A stretch of 64,000 nucleotides of DNA from Pseudopithomyces maydicus (Eukaryota > Ascomycota > Dothideomycetes > Pleosporales > Didymosphaeriaceae): positions 1,860,001 through 1,924,000 of the forward strand of contig JANTUC010000004.1 of the NCBI GenBank assembly GCA_026873275.1. The letters run 5' to 3'. Shown here piece after piece: positions 10,793 to 21,872 of the stretch. The notes beneath the pieces are model-generated. The model ran no database searches. It was not told the DNA's origin and saw nothing but the letters and a program-made list of their open reading frames with translations. Positions within the stretch are counted from its first letter, which is position 1. Each line of letters begins with the position of its first letter. A program made the translations under genes and the position numbers.

Positions 10793-13630
10793 ATGGACGT
10801 TTCGCCGCAACCCAATGAAGCCCGTGAAGAGCCTCAAAAGGCTCACAAAAGCGGTTTTGGTCAGAAGAAGATTGCTGTTTGGTGGAAGTCTTTCACCAAG
10901 CCCTTTCGCCGACTTGAGGATTTATTCAAAGAACATAAGCGTGTCATTCTATTGTACGCATACATAATCGCAGCAGCTCTCACCTTCCTGTTGAATCTGA
11001 TTGTAACCATTGTTCTGAGTCTACGATTCCAAAACTCGGAGGACACTGAAAGATACCGGCCCAACCCTCATCTCTTCGGTGGTGACTGCCCCTACGCCGA
11101 AAATTTAAACAGAGGACTCCATGTCGTTATTAACATAATATCAACCGTTCTTCTATATTGTTCCAAAAGCGCTATGCAGATCCTTCTCGCCCCTACCCGC
11201 AGCGAAATCGATACAGCCCACCTTGCAAGACGCTGGCTCGACGTCGGCATACCCAGTAGACGGAATTTTAAAAGTGCAAGGAGAGGACAAAAACTCGCGT
11301 GGACACTCCTGGCAGTGTCTTCGCTTCCGCTCCACCTCCTGCGAGTACAGTCCTCCTGCTTAGCGTGATCATCGTACTGATTACTTTGCTTATAGGTACA
11401 ACTCAGCAGTCTACCTAACCAAACCTGCGAACGAGATCTCCATGTACATTGTCACACCCGACTTCTTGAAAGGAGGCCCAGCGGACCGCGATGCAGCGAC
11501 CGATGCGTATGAATGGAGGAAAAGCCAACTATTATCTGGACTCGAGGTATCCCACAAGAGGCATCGATCCATCATAGAGCAACGTATCGACGGAACACGA
11601 ATTGTGCCTTTCGGAGGCGCCATGTGCACTACGAACGATTGCAGTCGACCGAAAGATAGACTGGCGAGAGGTCTCTTCACGCGGGAGGTCGATCCATTGA
11701 CTTGCTTGAATGCGTTTTCGGACCCGTTTGGAAATAGGTCTGATGTCATATTCGTTACGGATTACGATTACTTATCAGGACAAGACATCGATGTGGCGAA
11801 CAAGTCGAATACGCTGCTTTTTACAAAGTTTGTGAGGATTCAAACTTCGTTGTCATTTTGGGCTGATTACGATTGGCTGTGTGGGGCTACGAATAGCTTT
11901 GATTGTAAGCTGACGCCTACTATTTTCTATCTACTACGATCGGATAAGCTTGGATGAAACCAGTATTGGGTTGGTACAATGTAACATCATACGTGCACCT
12001 CTCGTGCAGACATATCAATGTTTAGCGTACCGATACACACGCATTTCTAACCATCGACCAGGCCGCCGTCCTGACCTCTGGAACGCAGACCCAAACCTAA
12101 TCAAGGATTGGAACATGCTCGGCTGGCGCGTCCAACGCTGCCTTTATGCCGAAACTTCTCTCGACCACAAATGTGCCGTGAGATTCTCAACACCCATCAT
12201 GATAGGTAAGCCAGTACAAATTCCCTCCAACTTGTACAAACCAAACCACATACTGATCCAACGCAGCGGTGTGTGTTGCCAACTTTTGCAAGCTGCTAGG
12301 GATTGCGTACACCGTGGCGAAATTCACCCGAGTGGATAAAGAGAAGACGCCTCTGATCACTATAGGTGATGCCCTCGCGTCCTTTCTCAATGTCAAAGAC
12401 AAGGAAACTGAAAGTCTCGTGCTCGTGGGTAGGGAGGAGCTTAGGGCAAACCCTGCGATATGGATTGCGAAGGAACCGCGGGCATGGCGACCACAAAAGA
12501 AGACGTGGTTTGCTTCAGCGCCGCTGCGGCGCTGGGCGTGTAGTTTGTTGCCGTGAGTACTTGTCCATAGGATGCGCACTACAAAAGGGTGTGTTTGGCT
12601 AATGAAACAGATTCCTTGCGGTGGTGGCGGCGGGCAGTGGATTCATAGGAAACGCCGTAAGCATTATAACGTCGCGAGCAGGTTTCCCGGGGTATATTCG
12701 CAATATGAAATTTGGGGAAGTGGACCCTGCTGGTCTTGCTGTTCTCGGTATGGATAGTAACAATAACGACCCAGGTATGTGCATATAAGCTCAGCGCTGT
12801 TGCGCGTGCACGAAAAAGCTAATCCATCGTACAAATAGACCGAAAGAACCTCGCGCTCTACGGCTTCGTCTTCTTCGCCAACATCTGGCAACTCCTCCTA
12901 TCTCTCGTCAACATTGTGATAGACTCGCTCCTCGCCTATCTCTGCGTCGAAGCCGAATGGCAGAGCTACGCTTTGAAAAAGAAAGCGTTCCGTGTGACGT
13001 ACCCTAAAGGAGAACAGCGCTCGACATACTTCTTGTCCCTGCCAATTCACTACGCCGTCCCACTACTCGCCTTCTTCGTAGCCATGCACTACACACTGTC
13101 CCAGGGACTATCCGTGACAGTGGTGGAGACGTACGAGCTTGAGATTCAGAGCATAGCTAACGGGATGCCGTTGCTGGTGCAGAACGGCAAAGCATTGATG
13201 ATCAGTAAGTTTTTTAATTCTCAACATATTACTGTTGCGGACGACATGGCAAAGCCCTATTTCCCCGTCCATCCCATTGGCTAATGTGTGCCACCTAGCC
13301 GTTGCCATCGGCGTGGTGTTTCTATTTGGTTGTCTTGCAACTGGGTTTAGAAAGCATGCCGGATACATGCCAAAAGGGGCTACGTGCAGCGCCGTTCTAT
13401 CTGCAGCGTGCCACCCGTTTCCGGAAGAGGAACATATCGCGAGGTCGCCTGTTCAGTGGGGTGTTGTACCTGTTGTCATGTGGCAACCTGATCCCGAAGA
13501 ACAGATCAAGTCACGGCAGCAGGATGAATCGGCTGTAGCAAGCTCATTGAAGCGGGAAATTGTCGATAGCCACTGCTGCTTCACTACCTCGGAAGTGGAG
13601 AAGCCCAAAGAGCATAGGCTGTATAACTAA
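10793..13630 (+). CDS. DUF6536 multi-pass membrane protein
   Basis: Seven exons (10793-11340, 11396-11904, 12062-12205, 12267-12552, 12611-12774, 12839-13204, 13299-13630) encode about 782 residues with consistent phases. The N-terminal region matches the DUF6536 pattern of Pezizomycotina: a membrane span, a GDCPYAENLN loop, a second span, then the landmark LLAPTRSEID followed by WLDVGIPS. Several more membrane spans follow in the C-terminal half, with the family-like ending CSAVLSAACHPF and a WGVVP segment. The molecular role of this family is unknown. The first intron appears to use a GC donor (GCGAGT at 11341), since no GT donor keeps the conserved LLYNSAVY junction. Copies of this family are often variable between fungal strains. 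Confidence 0.85.
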
Positions 13631-13882
13631 GCATAAGCCTACTTTGTAACTGGTAGTCATGGGCCATATCAGCGAAACATGTGGATTTGCTCTGGCAGGC
13701 CATATATACTAAGCTGCATCTTCAAGTAAATGTATTGCTTTGGTATTGAAAATGATCGCTAGTAGCAGATGTGGTATCTCGTTTTCGGTTTAAAAGACTG
13801 GTCGATCCTGAAGTAACATGCTGGCCTTGGGACAGCACAAATGTTACGTGTATTGGTTCACTTTGAACCTATACGTCAAAAC

Positions 13883-15598
13883 CTAAATGCCAAATTGACG
13901 TTCCACTTCCCTCCGAGATTGCTCCCTCTGCAACTCCTGCCTCCGCTTCTCGGCCTCCTCGGTGACGCCTTTCTCGCCCTTGATCCTCTGTCTCTCTTCA
14001 TACGCCGCTCTGCTCTTCATGATCCTCTGAACAATCTCCCCAGCGTTCACATTCTGAAAGTTGTGGTTCGCAATTTCCTTGTAGATACCAAGGCGCTTCG
14101 CCGGAGAGTACGAATCGTAGGAGAGCGGCATAAAGGATGTTATCCCATGATAGACCGCAGAGGGTGTGCCGTACGGCATGGTGGTCAAGAAGGCTTTTGA
14201 CAGCGAAAAGGGGGCGCCAAAGACAACAGCCGAAATGTACTAAGATTGATGGTCAGTGGGCGATTTAGGAAACTGGAGGTGGTACCAACCTTGCACTGTA
14301 GTACACAGAGACCACGCTCGAATATGTTCATGATGGGGTAGTTGATGCCCTTCCAGTGGTTGATGACTTCGTCGTCATGGATACCGGCAACAACAAAGAC
14401 AGGTCCGTAATCGGCACCGGACTGCTCTACACGTTGCTGGGTAGCCTCTTCGGAGTACCACCCACGTTCTCTTGCTGCGTCCTCCTCGGTCTGGGTTACG
14501 AGACGCAAGAACTCAATATGGCCGGAAGAGAAGAGATCCCAGCCGCCGTCGACGTAGACGACGGTCTGGCCAGGTCGCACGCCCTTGCCCTCGACGAGTT
14601 GGAGGAACTTGCCCTTCTCTTCCTTGACAGCCTGGTGGTGGGCGTTTGAAGGCTCGGTGTCGGTGCGAGAAGCACCTGGTCGCTGGGCGTCGGACGAAGA
14701 AGGGGTCGTCTGCGAAGTAGTTGTCCGTCTGTACTTGGCTGGGCGCGAGGCATGCCAATACCACACGTCGCAACCAGGAGCCAGGCCCGTCTCGTCCGTG
14801 GAATAGTCCTTGATCCGCTGGGTCATCTGCGCGCCTGTCTCCTTGCGCTCCTCCTCGCCGCCCGGGCCCTCTTCACCGGCCAGGCGCTTCTCCAAGCTCT
14901 GTATGAAGTGCGTCTTTGTGCATAGCAGCATGCGGCCAACGAGGTCGGTGGTGGAGATGCCGGGGGTGCGCTTGACGACCTTGAAACGGCCGGCGGCTTT
15001 CACGTAGCGGTAGCAGTCCTGGCCGCTGCTGTCGGAGGTGATGTCGTCGCCGTGCACGACGTACCAGCAGCCGTAGTGGGAGATCCAGGGGAGAGAGGTG
15101 ACATAGGGGGCTTTGGGGATGGCGCGGGTGGCCCAGCGGCAGGCTTCGACGGCGGCGATGCTACAAAAGGCGCATCAGCATCAGCATGGGCGTGGGCAGC
15201 AGGCGGAGTGCAGGCAGCGGAAGAAGGCGTACCGCTCATCCAGACGCATCACGGTGGGGCCCTTGTTCTCGAGGATGGCTTCATCCGAGTGCACGCCGAC
15301 GAGCAGCTCGGTGCCCAGCTGGCGGGCTTGCAGCATGGCGCCGGCATGGCCTGGACAGCGGGTCAGAGGTTGGAGGGCTGCAGCGCAGAGGGGGCATGCG
15401 TACCGTGGTGGCTGAAGTCGAAGCAGCCGTCGACCCAGATGCGGCCGTGGTCCATGGCGACGTCGTCCTGCGGGCCAACCGGCCACTGGCCGTCGGAGGG
15501 GATCCATTCTCCCTGTAGGCAGTGCATTAGAGACGGGCGGGCGGGGTGCAGCAGGGCGTGGAGGGCATGGGTACCTTTGCGCTCTGCCTGCGTATCAT
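13883..15598 (-). CDS. ECT1: Ethanolamine-phosphate cytidylyltransferase
   Basis: Five exons on the minus strand (15598-15575, 15512-15404, 15350-15233, 15160-14290, 14239-13883) encode about 492 residues. The enzyme makes CDP-ethanolamine from CTP and phosphoethanolamine in the Kennedy pathway to phosphatidylethanolamine. The first cytidylyltransferase domain shows WVDGCFDFSHHGHAGAM with the catalytic HxGH, then GVHSDEAILENKGP, CRWAT and HGDDITSDSSG. After a linker the second domain has DGGWDLFSSGH, where the first His of HxGH is replaced, as is usual in the second repeat. The first exon is only eight codons. A lysine/arginine/glutamate-rich helix ends the protein. Confidence 0.93.
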
Positions 15599-15813
15599 GG
15601 CGGGGCGGGGGTGTGTAGTAGCAACAAAGGCTCGGGGGGGCGGTGGGGGACTCTGGTGCGCAGTGCTATGCCCAGGTGTACGCAATGCTGCAGCGCCGGG
15701 AAAGCTCTGCCTCTGGCCTCTGCTTCTCAGGTCGAGGCTCTCGGCACCGAGGCTCTGGGCGGCATGGCATGGGACAGACGGGGCACGGCACGTGGGGAGG
15801 GATGAATGGCCTG

Positions 15814-15834
15814 GACGACGACGACGACGACGAC
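15814..15834. repeat. (GAC)7 trinucleotide repeat
   Basis: Seven perfect GAC units in the ECT1 upstream region, outside any supported coding sequence. Confidence 0.85.
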
Positions 15835-15948
15835 GGGTGCAATGGACATCTACCTCCACCCATCCACCCACGCACGCACGTAGATAGATACCTAGTCTAT
15901 CTACTGCGACACACATGCACATGCACACGCACTCCCACTCGCATTCGC

Positions 15949-15978
15949 CCTCGCCCTCGCCCTCGCCCTCGCCCTCGC
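15949..15978. repeat. (CCTCGC)5 hexamer repeat
   Basis: Five perfect CCTCGC units in the shared upstream region between ECT1 and the gene at 16380, preceded by CA- and CTCG-like degenerate repeats. Confidence 0.85.
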
Positions 15979-16379
15979 ACAGGCGCGGGGGCTGCAGCCA
16001 GCCGGCGCGCGCTGGACTCGAGACGTGTTCCTGCATTGGCTGGGATCGGGGCTGCACACGGGCGCCCTATCAAGAGACCGTGAAGGCGGCCGTCGTCCTG
16101 GAATCCGCACACCATGTCCGACGACGCCCCGTGCAAACACGCACACGGCTGTCTAGTCTAGTCTGCGCTGCTCTGCGCTGCGCTGTGCTCCCCTTCTCCC
16201 GTCACCATCTCCCCCCTCCCCCCGCCGTCGCCCCGCCGTCGCCCTCGCGCGCACTGCTTGCCGTGTCGCCGTTCCATACACGGTCGGCAGAGTCGCGCAT
16301 CGTCCCAATTAGCCCCTTGACCGTCTTCCCGCTGCTGCGGGTCTAGAGCAGCGCGGGACGCTTAAGCGCATCTCTCAAC

Positions 16380-18063
16380 ATGGCAGAGGAACTGCAATTC
16401 GGTGCGCCGCAGTCCCAGTCGCACACCCAGAGCATCTTCTCGCGCAGGCCCTCCTTCTTCGGCGGTCGACACAAGCCGCCCAAGACACCCACCAGCTCGC
16501 TGCCCCCGCTTGCCCGCACCGCCGCCTCGCCGCCGCCTGCCATCAACCTCCTGCCCGTGTCCCCCATTGGCGACGCCGACACCCTCCTCGCCAGCCAGTA
16601 CGAGTTCCCGGCCCAGGTGCAGGTGCCCCAGCAACCGCCTGCCCCCCAGGTGCCTTCCACGCCGCCCCGCCGCAAGCACGCATCACGCCACAGCATCTCG
16701 TCTACCTTGGGCGACATCACCACCACCATCCAGCGGAGCAGGAGCGCCAGCCTGCGCACAAACGACTCGAGCGGCGCCACAAGCAACGCCTCCACCTCGC
16801 GCGCGTCCCCGCACAAGAGGACGCCCTCCGCCAACCTGGCCACCTCGCTCTCCCCGGAGAAGCCCTCCACCTCCAACGGCATCCCTGCCCAGTCCTCCTC
16901 CCGTCCCGCCCTGTCCATATCCACCTTCTCCCGCGGCACCAAGCAGCGCTCGGCGGAAAATGTGAGACCAGACACCGCCGTGGGGGCCGCCAGCCGCCAG
17001 GGGTACGACAAGGAGCCCCAGTCAGCCGTCGACAAGCCCAAGACGCCCTTTGGTCGTGCCCGCTTCCCTTCAAATAGCAGTGAACCCCAGCCTGGTCTGC
17101 GGAGGCAAGACACCGGAGGATATGGCTCCGGTACCATGAACTACAACGCCGGCGGACTGGGGCCTGCCGCCCCGATACCCCTGCCAACCGGAGCCAACCC
17201 GAGCATCATATTCCAGCATATCCAAGAGATGGCTTCCAAGCGCATCTCGACCTTGGACTACCTGCGGAAAGCGTATGCCGCCTCCCCCGTCCTCGACAGA
17301 GGAAACGCTAACTGTTAGCAGACACGAGGGAAGAATATACTGGTTCAATACCCTCCTCTTCTCACGCCCCGACCTCACCCGCCTCCCCTCCTTCACCCCA
17401 CGTAACCTCTCCCGCCGCGCCACCCAATACCTACTCCTCGGCTTCTCCCTCCCGACCATCCTTGACCTAAACTCATCTTCGCCCGCCGACTATCTCCGCG
17501 CCCTGCTCTCCCTCCTTACGGAATTCGAACAGTACCAAGCCATACACCCAGCCGATGGTAGCGCACCCGCAAGTCTGGTCAGAGGCCGTTTAGGCATGGG
17601 CATGGGCGGTGTGTTCAAGCGCGTAAACGCCAGCGTGGGAGGGAAGGGGAGGAGGAGCAGTTCGGTCGGTGGAGCGTTCGATGGCAGTGGACTCGACGGA
17701 CCGCTGGGGAACGTGGAGGCGGGGCTAGAGAGTGATGGTTTACTGCCGAATGAGTCGTATTCATTTCTCCAGACCCCGTCATTACCCTTCGAGCCGGACT
17801 TTTTCAGCACCTTTGCTACGCTTTGCGATGTGCTGATCGACTGCTACACCAAGATCCTATCGCTTCTTTCCACACCCGAATCAATTGTCCATGCGGGAGG
17901 TGGAATTCCGAGCACCGTGGGTGATCTCTTCAACAAGGCGGATGCCAAGGTGCGCAAGGTTATTCTCGCCGGTGTGGTCCGAGAGTTTGAAGAAGGCTGC
18001 CGTGGCGGTGTGCGTGCCGAAGTAGGCGGCGTGGGCAAAGTGGTGCTGGGAGGATTAATGTGA
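16380..18063 (+). CDS. Conserved protein of unknown function, disordered N-terminus
   Basis: Two exons (16380-17272, 17322-18063) encode about 544 residues. I do not recognise a named family. The first 280 or so residues are rich in Ser, Pro, Thr and Arg with SP/TP phosphosite-like motifs and look disordered. The part from about 285 onward is predicted mostly helical: an HIQEMASKRISTLDYL helix, WFNTLLFSRPDL, a leucine-rich segment RRATQYLLLGFSLP, then FSTFATLCDVLIDCYTKIL. The 49-nt intron joins these two helices cleanly, which supports the model. No signal peptide or membrane span is evident, so a cytoplasmic or nuclear protein is likely. It is divergent from ECT1. Confidence 0.75.
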
Positions 18064-18737
18064 ACATGTCAGATGAGCGCGAGGGGAGGTTGCGAGTTTG
18101 ATGATGATTATGACTATGATATCCAGCATGGGCAATTGCGGCATCCAAGGCGTTGTCTCCAATTTCTTTCCATGCACAACGGCATATACACCGGCTGGCT
18201 TTCTCTTTTTATCGATACCATGCAGCTGGTTACACGGTTAATCTACTGTTGCATATGGTGTGTCAAACCGCTGTGAGATGCACAGTGGTACATTTTGATT
18301 CGAACTATAGAATAGTGATCTTGAAACTTGAGCATTGATTGAACTTCAGACCGAATATAGACATTTGCTTTTAAAACGTGCTTTGCTTGTGACAGGGAAA
18401 TCGAGAATGGAACGATTGAAAAGTGTGGCAGACCAACTGTGACGCTTCCTGTCAAGTACTTGGTAAAAACAAATCCATCCATCGTCGCGGATGAAATAGG
18501 CAACAGGGTGCTCTTATCTCATTGGCCGGTTTGCCCACAGTAGAACCCCACTGTCCGCACGAGCCACATCCAAAACCTCACAATCGATTGCGGCTTCTCA
18601 CCACCAAACGAACTGACGCTCCCCACCATTAGAGCCACGTTCTCCATATACCGAATTTTCTCTACACACATTTTGCCGCGCGGCATCATCTGGAAACAAC
18701 AAATTTCAGTCAATTCAGGAGAGAAGAGCTAGACACA
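18064..18737. other. Intergenic region
   Basis: This lies between the unknown gene ending at 18063 and the NAA10 gene, and is moderately AT-rich. Only short frames without domains are seen. It should contain the NAA10 promoter, but no clear core element stands out. Confidence 0.5.
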
Positions 18738-19668
18738 ATGGATATTCGCGTGTTGAGACCAGAAGACATCCCCCACGTGCAGTTGGCGAACATCACCAAC
18801 TTGCCGGAAAACTACTTCTGCAAGTACTATCTGTACCATGCCATGAGCTGGCCTCAGCTGAGCTATGTGGCTGTTGATGTGAGTTATAATCCCCTTTGTT
18901 TTTCCATGGATTTCAAGAATGATGCTGTTTAAATCGAGAGACAAGACATAGTACTTCCGATGTCTATTTTTTTCGTAAAATAGCAATGTATTGTATTCCT
19001 GGATTGCGATGTCACCTGCGATATGCACTTTGTGTTGATGCCAAAATCCTACGCGCGGCACCACGATCCCAATAGTCGCCTGCCATTGCTGCAATCGATC
19101 GAACCTGCACCTGAATTCAGCTAACCATTCGAAGGTCTCTCGTCCGCCAAAGTCTCCTTATGATCCACCAAAGATTGTGGGCTACGTCCTCGCCAAGATG
19201 GAGGAGGATCCTTCAGATGGCGTTCCCCATGGCCATATCACTTCACTCTCAGTCATGCGCACGCACCGCCGTCTTGGGCTTGCCGAGAAGCTCATGCGCC
19301 AATCCCAGCGTGCCATGGCCGAAACTTTCAACGCGCAATACGTCTCCTTGCACGTGCGTGTGTCTAACCAGGCTGCCTTGCACCTCTACCGTGATACGCT
19401 AGGATTCAAGGTAGACAAGATTGAGGAGAAGTACTATGCCGATGGAGAGAATGCGTACAGTATGCGAATGGATCTTGCTGGTTTGAAGGCGGACCTGAGA
19501 AACAATGATGATGATGAAGAAGAGAGCGTTGGTCAAGATGAGGGCGAGGCTGTCGGTAGCGAGCAGGGTGAGGGGGCAGAGAAAAAGGAGAAGAAGAGGC
19601 TAGTGAAAGTAGGAAGGCAGCTGGGCGTAGGAGATTTAGTGGAGAGGAACGAGGCGGCGGCTGCGTAA
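18738..19668 (+). CDS. NAA10: Catalytic subunit of N-terminal acetyltransferase A
   Basis: Two exons (18738-18878, 19135-19668) encode about 224 residues. NatA acetylates nascent chains after methionine removal, on Ser, Ala, Thr, Gly, Val or Cys N-termini, together with the ribosome-bound NAA15 subunit. The N-terminus MDIRVLRPEDIPHVQ, then LPENY and SWPQLSYVA, match Ard1/NAA10 closely. The GNAT acetyl-CoA loop is RRLGLA, followed by VRVSNQAALHLY and GFKV. The C-terminal 60 residues are acidic and then lysine-rich, as in other ARD1 proteins. The intron is 256 nt, longer than most here. Confidence 0.95.
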
Positions 19669-20390
19669 ATGGGGCGTGAGGGTATAGCATAGCGAAAATG
19701 AGTCTCGCAACGAGATTACCTTGACGTTAGTAGTAGCATTCTCAGAGAAAGGAAGAATGTTTAGCCCAGTATCGGCCGCCTAATAAAGGAGAGCTACCCT
19801 AGGTCAACCATCGACCTGTTATAAAAACAAAGAGCGGGGTTTCCGTATCCCATGTGCATATGAACCATATCTTGTTTCTAGAGCGCTAAGAATTTTGGAA
19901 ATTTTCTTTAACAAACAGATATTGATCACCACGTACCCGAAATAGAGATAGGTATAGGCCTCACATGTTCCCTGGTTGAGTACCTCGTGAACCTTTGGAC
20001 TGTAATCACATAGTTTGTGACAAGGACAAAAACAATCTTCGACATACAAAAATCACGCCATCTATAAGAGTCCTTTGTCCGGCATATTCACACGTTTTAC
20101 AGGACTGCTCACTCATGTAAATATCTCACTGTGAGAGACCCATGGACCCGTGGACTTGGTGATGTCATGTGACCCGGCGTTTCCATTAGCGTGTGCCTTA
20201 AACCCGCCCGCGCCTATTTTTCGCAGACGCGTCCTCCAAGTTCAATCCCAAATACTGCAATACTTTCACGTTTCGGTCGAACATTAAACCTTTTTGTTTC
20301 CATTTTTCTGGGTTTCCAAATCTTACGGTAAATAACAGCGACGAGATCTCAGCTTTGAGGTAATCAGTGAGGACCACTGGCACATCAGTC
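19669..20390. other. Intergenic region
   Basis: This is the 3' flank of NAA10 and the promoter of the Alba-like gene. A long minus-strand frame (20198-20818) overlaps it but is antisense to the Alba-like coding sequence and has no domain. I see nothing else. Confidence 0.5.
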
Positions 20391-21221
20391 ATGCATTCAT
20401 CTGCTTCAAACAAGCGCTCTTCGGGTTCAGGTCCCGATGGAGTAGGCGACACCACACTTTTCATCGCTACGGCAGCTTCTTTTGCTAGCGATGGCCCCAC
20501 ACTCCCTATTCTGGGAAGCCTGAGTGAGCGCGCAGAGGGGACCAAACTAAGCACAAGTACGAGCGACGACGAAAGGCCATCGAAGAAGCAAAAGACATCC
20601 AATGGCCTTGCAATAAAGAGTGCACCAGCAGCGAAGGAGCCACAGGTTGCTCTTGCGCCACTATACAAGCCGTGGACCCTACTTCCTGTGGAGTTGCTGC
20701 CACAACTCGAGAAGAGGCTAGGTGGAAATTGGGAAGAGCAGGTCGAGGTCGTGGTCTGGACGAAGAACCAAAATGTGAAATCTGGTATCAATCGTCTGAA
20801 GGCTCTCTTAGGTTTCACAGCAGCTGATCAGCCCGACGGGAAAAATAAAGACGCGGCGGACAACAAGAAATTTGGTAAACTGATCGCAATCTCGGCATCC
20901 GGGCAGGGCACAACCAAAATGGTCGGTATCGTTGAGATGGCTAAAAGAATTGTGGGTGGGAAAACCGGAGCCAAGGAAGCGGGTTGTGAGACGTGGTATG
21001 CGTATACAGGCCTGACGGGTCTGAAGATGCCGACACAGCAAGGAACAAGCACCGAAGGAAAAGATGCATCAAAAGAACAAATGGACAAGTTTGAAGAAAA
21101 AGAAGCTAAGAAAAAGGTCCCGGTGCTCACTGTTTGGTTCAGTCGAAACAGCGTCCCGGAATTTAAAAAGGCATTTGGAGAGCAGACGTTCACTGTCATT
21201 CACCATCCCTCCGACACCTGA
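20391..21221 (+). CDS. Alba-like nucleic-acid-binding protein
   Basis: Single exon, 276 residues from the ATG at 20391. After a low-complexity Ser/Thr/Lys-rich N-terminus (about 80 residues, with a basic PSKKQK stretch that may be a nuclear signal) comes an Alba-like fold. The first strand-helix is VEVVVWTKNQNVKSGINRLK; after an insertion rich in Asp and Lys comes LIAISASGQGTTKMVGIVEMAKRI. This matches the Alba pattern of a strand, a lysine loop and a helix. Alba proteins bind DNA or RNA; eukaryotic ones include RNase P/MRP subunits of the Pop6/Rpp25 type. Assignment to a particular subunit would be speculation. A charged Lys/Glu segment precedes the last strand. Confidence 0.7.
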   Translation: MHSSASNKRSSGSGPDGVGDTTLFIATAASFASDGPTLPILGSLSERAEGTKLSTSTSDDERPSKKQKTSNGLAIKSAPAAKEPQVALAPLYKPWTLLPVELLPQLEKRLGGNWEEQVEVVVWTKNQNVKSGINRLKALLGFTAADQPDGKNKDAADNKKFGKLIAISASGQGTTKMVGIVEMAKRIVGGKTGAKEAGCETWYAYTGLTGLKMPTQQGTSTEGKDASKEQMDKFEEKEAKKKVPVLTVWFSRNSVPEFKKAFGEQTFTVIHHPSDT

Positions 21222-21872
21222 TATACTCGTGGGATCAATTTACTGGGAATTGAGCTTTCTAGCTACGCTATCTTCTCAGTGCAGTGCGCTGAATGTCGCA
21301 TCCATTCACATCCTTTGAAGGACCTCGCTTCAATACCAGCACTCTGCTGGCCTGCCACCCTATCGTCATGCAAGAGGCCCATATGCACATGCCTAGTAGC
21401 CTCGTCATATGCTCATTCAGGTCATTGTCAATAGTGGTTGGGAAGATATGCTGCATCACCCACGCTTCTGCTCCATACATCTATCGCTGAACTCTTGCAA
21501 TGAACGTCAGACGACAACGAGCAAAGAACCGCAGTCCTATCAACTTTAGCCACATTACTTTCAAAGCTGGGTCCGGAGGTAGGGCAGATGTGCTAGTCTT
21601 GTCGCGATTGACCAGAGCAGATCGTGCGACTAAGGTATGACAAGTGGGCTGGACGGGGTTGGGTCGTTGTTTCGACAATTATTGGATCCATAGCATCCGC
21701 GGCCGGTTCGTAACATATTAGCCCAATGGTTGTCGTGGAACAGCGGGCGTAGATTATCTGGGCGATGTATCTAGAACTGCCCAGAACTTGTGTACCGTAC
21801 TGTTTGGTCGACACTGTATCATTACCACTTGCGTGAGATTTTCGGGACTTGTGGTACAAACGAGTTAAGCGC
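21222..21872. other. Intergenic region between convergent genes
   Basis: This lies between the Alba-like gene and the HET gene, which point at each other. Short frames only; nothing recognisable. Confidence 0.5.

Larger units (their letters stand above)
15599..16379. other. Bidirectional, repeat-rich promoter region
   Basis: This is the shared upstream region of the divergent ECT1 gene and the gene starting at 16380. It is GC-rich with several simple repeats: (GAC)7 at 15814-15834, CA-rich sequence around 15910-15935 and (CCTCGC)5 at 15949-15978. Overlapping open frames in many registers are composition artefacts. CT-rich tracts near 16.2 kb probably belong to the plus-strand core promoter. 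Confidence 0.5.

Noticed and set aside
15052..15618. 188-codon plus-strand frame
   Set aside because: It is antisense to ECT1 exons and introns, with composition-driven openness.
20198..20818. 206-codon minus-strand frame
   Set aside because: It is antisense to the Alba-like gene, whose sense frame has a recognisable fold.
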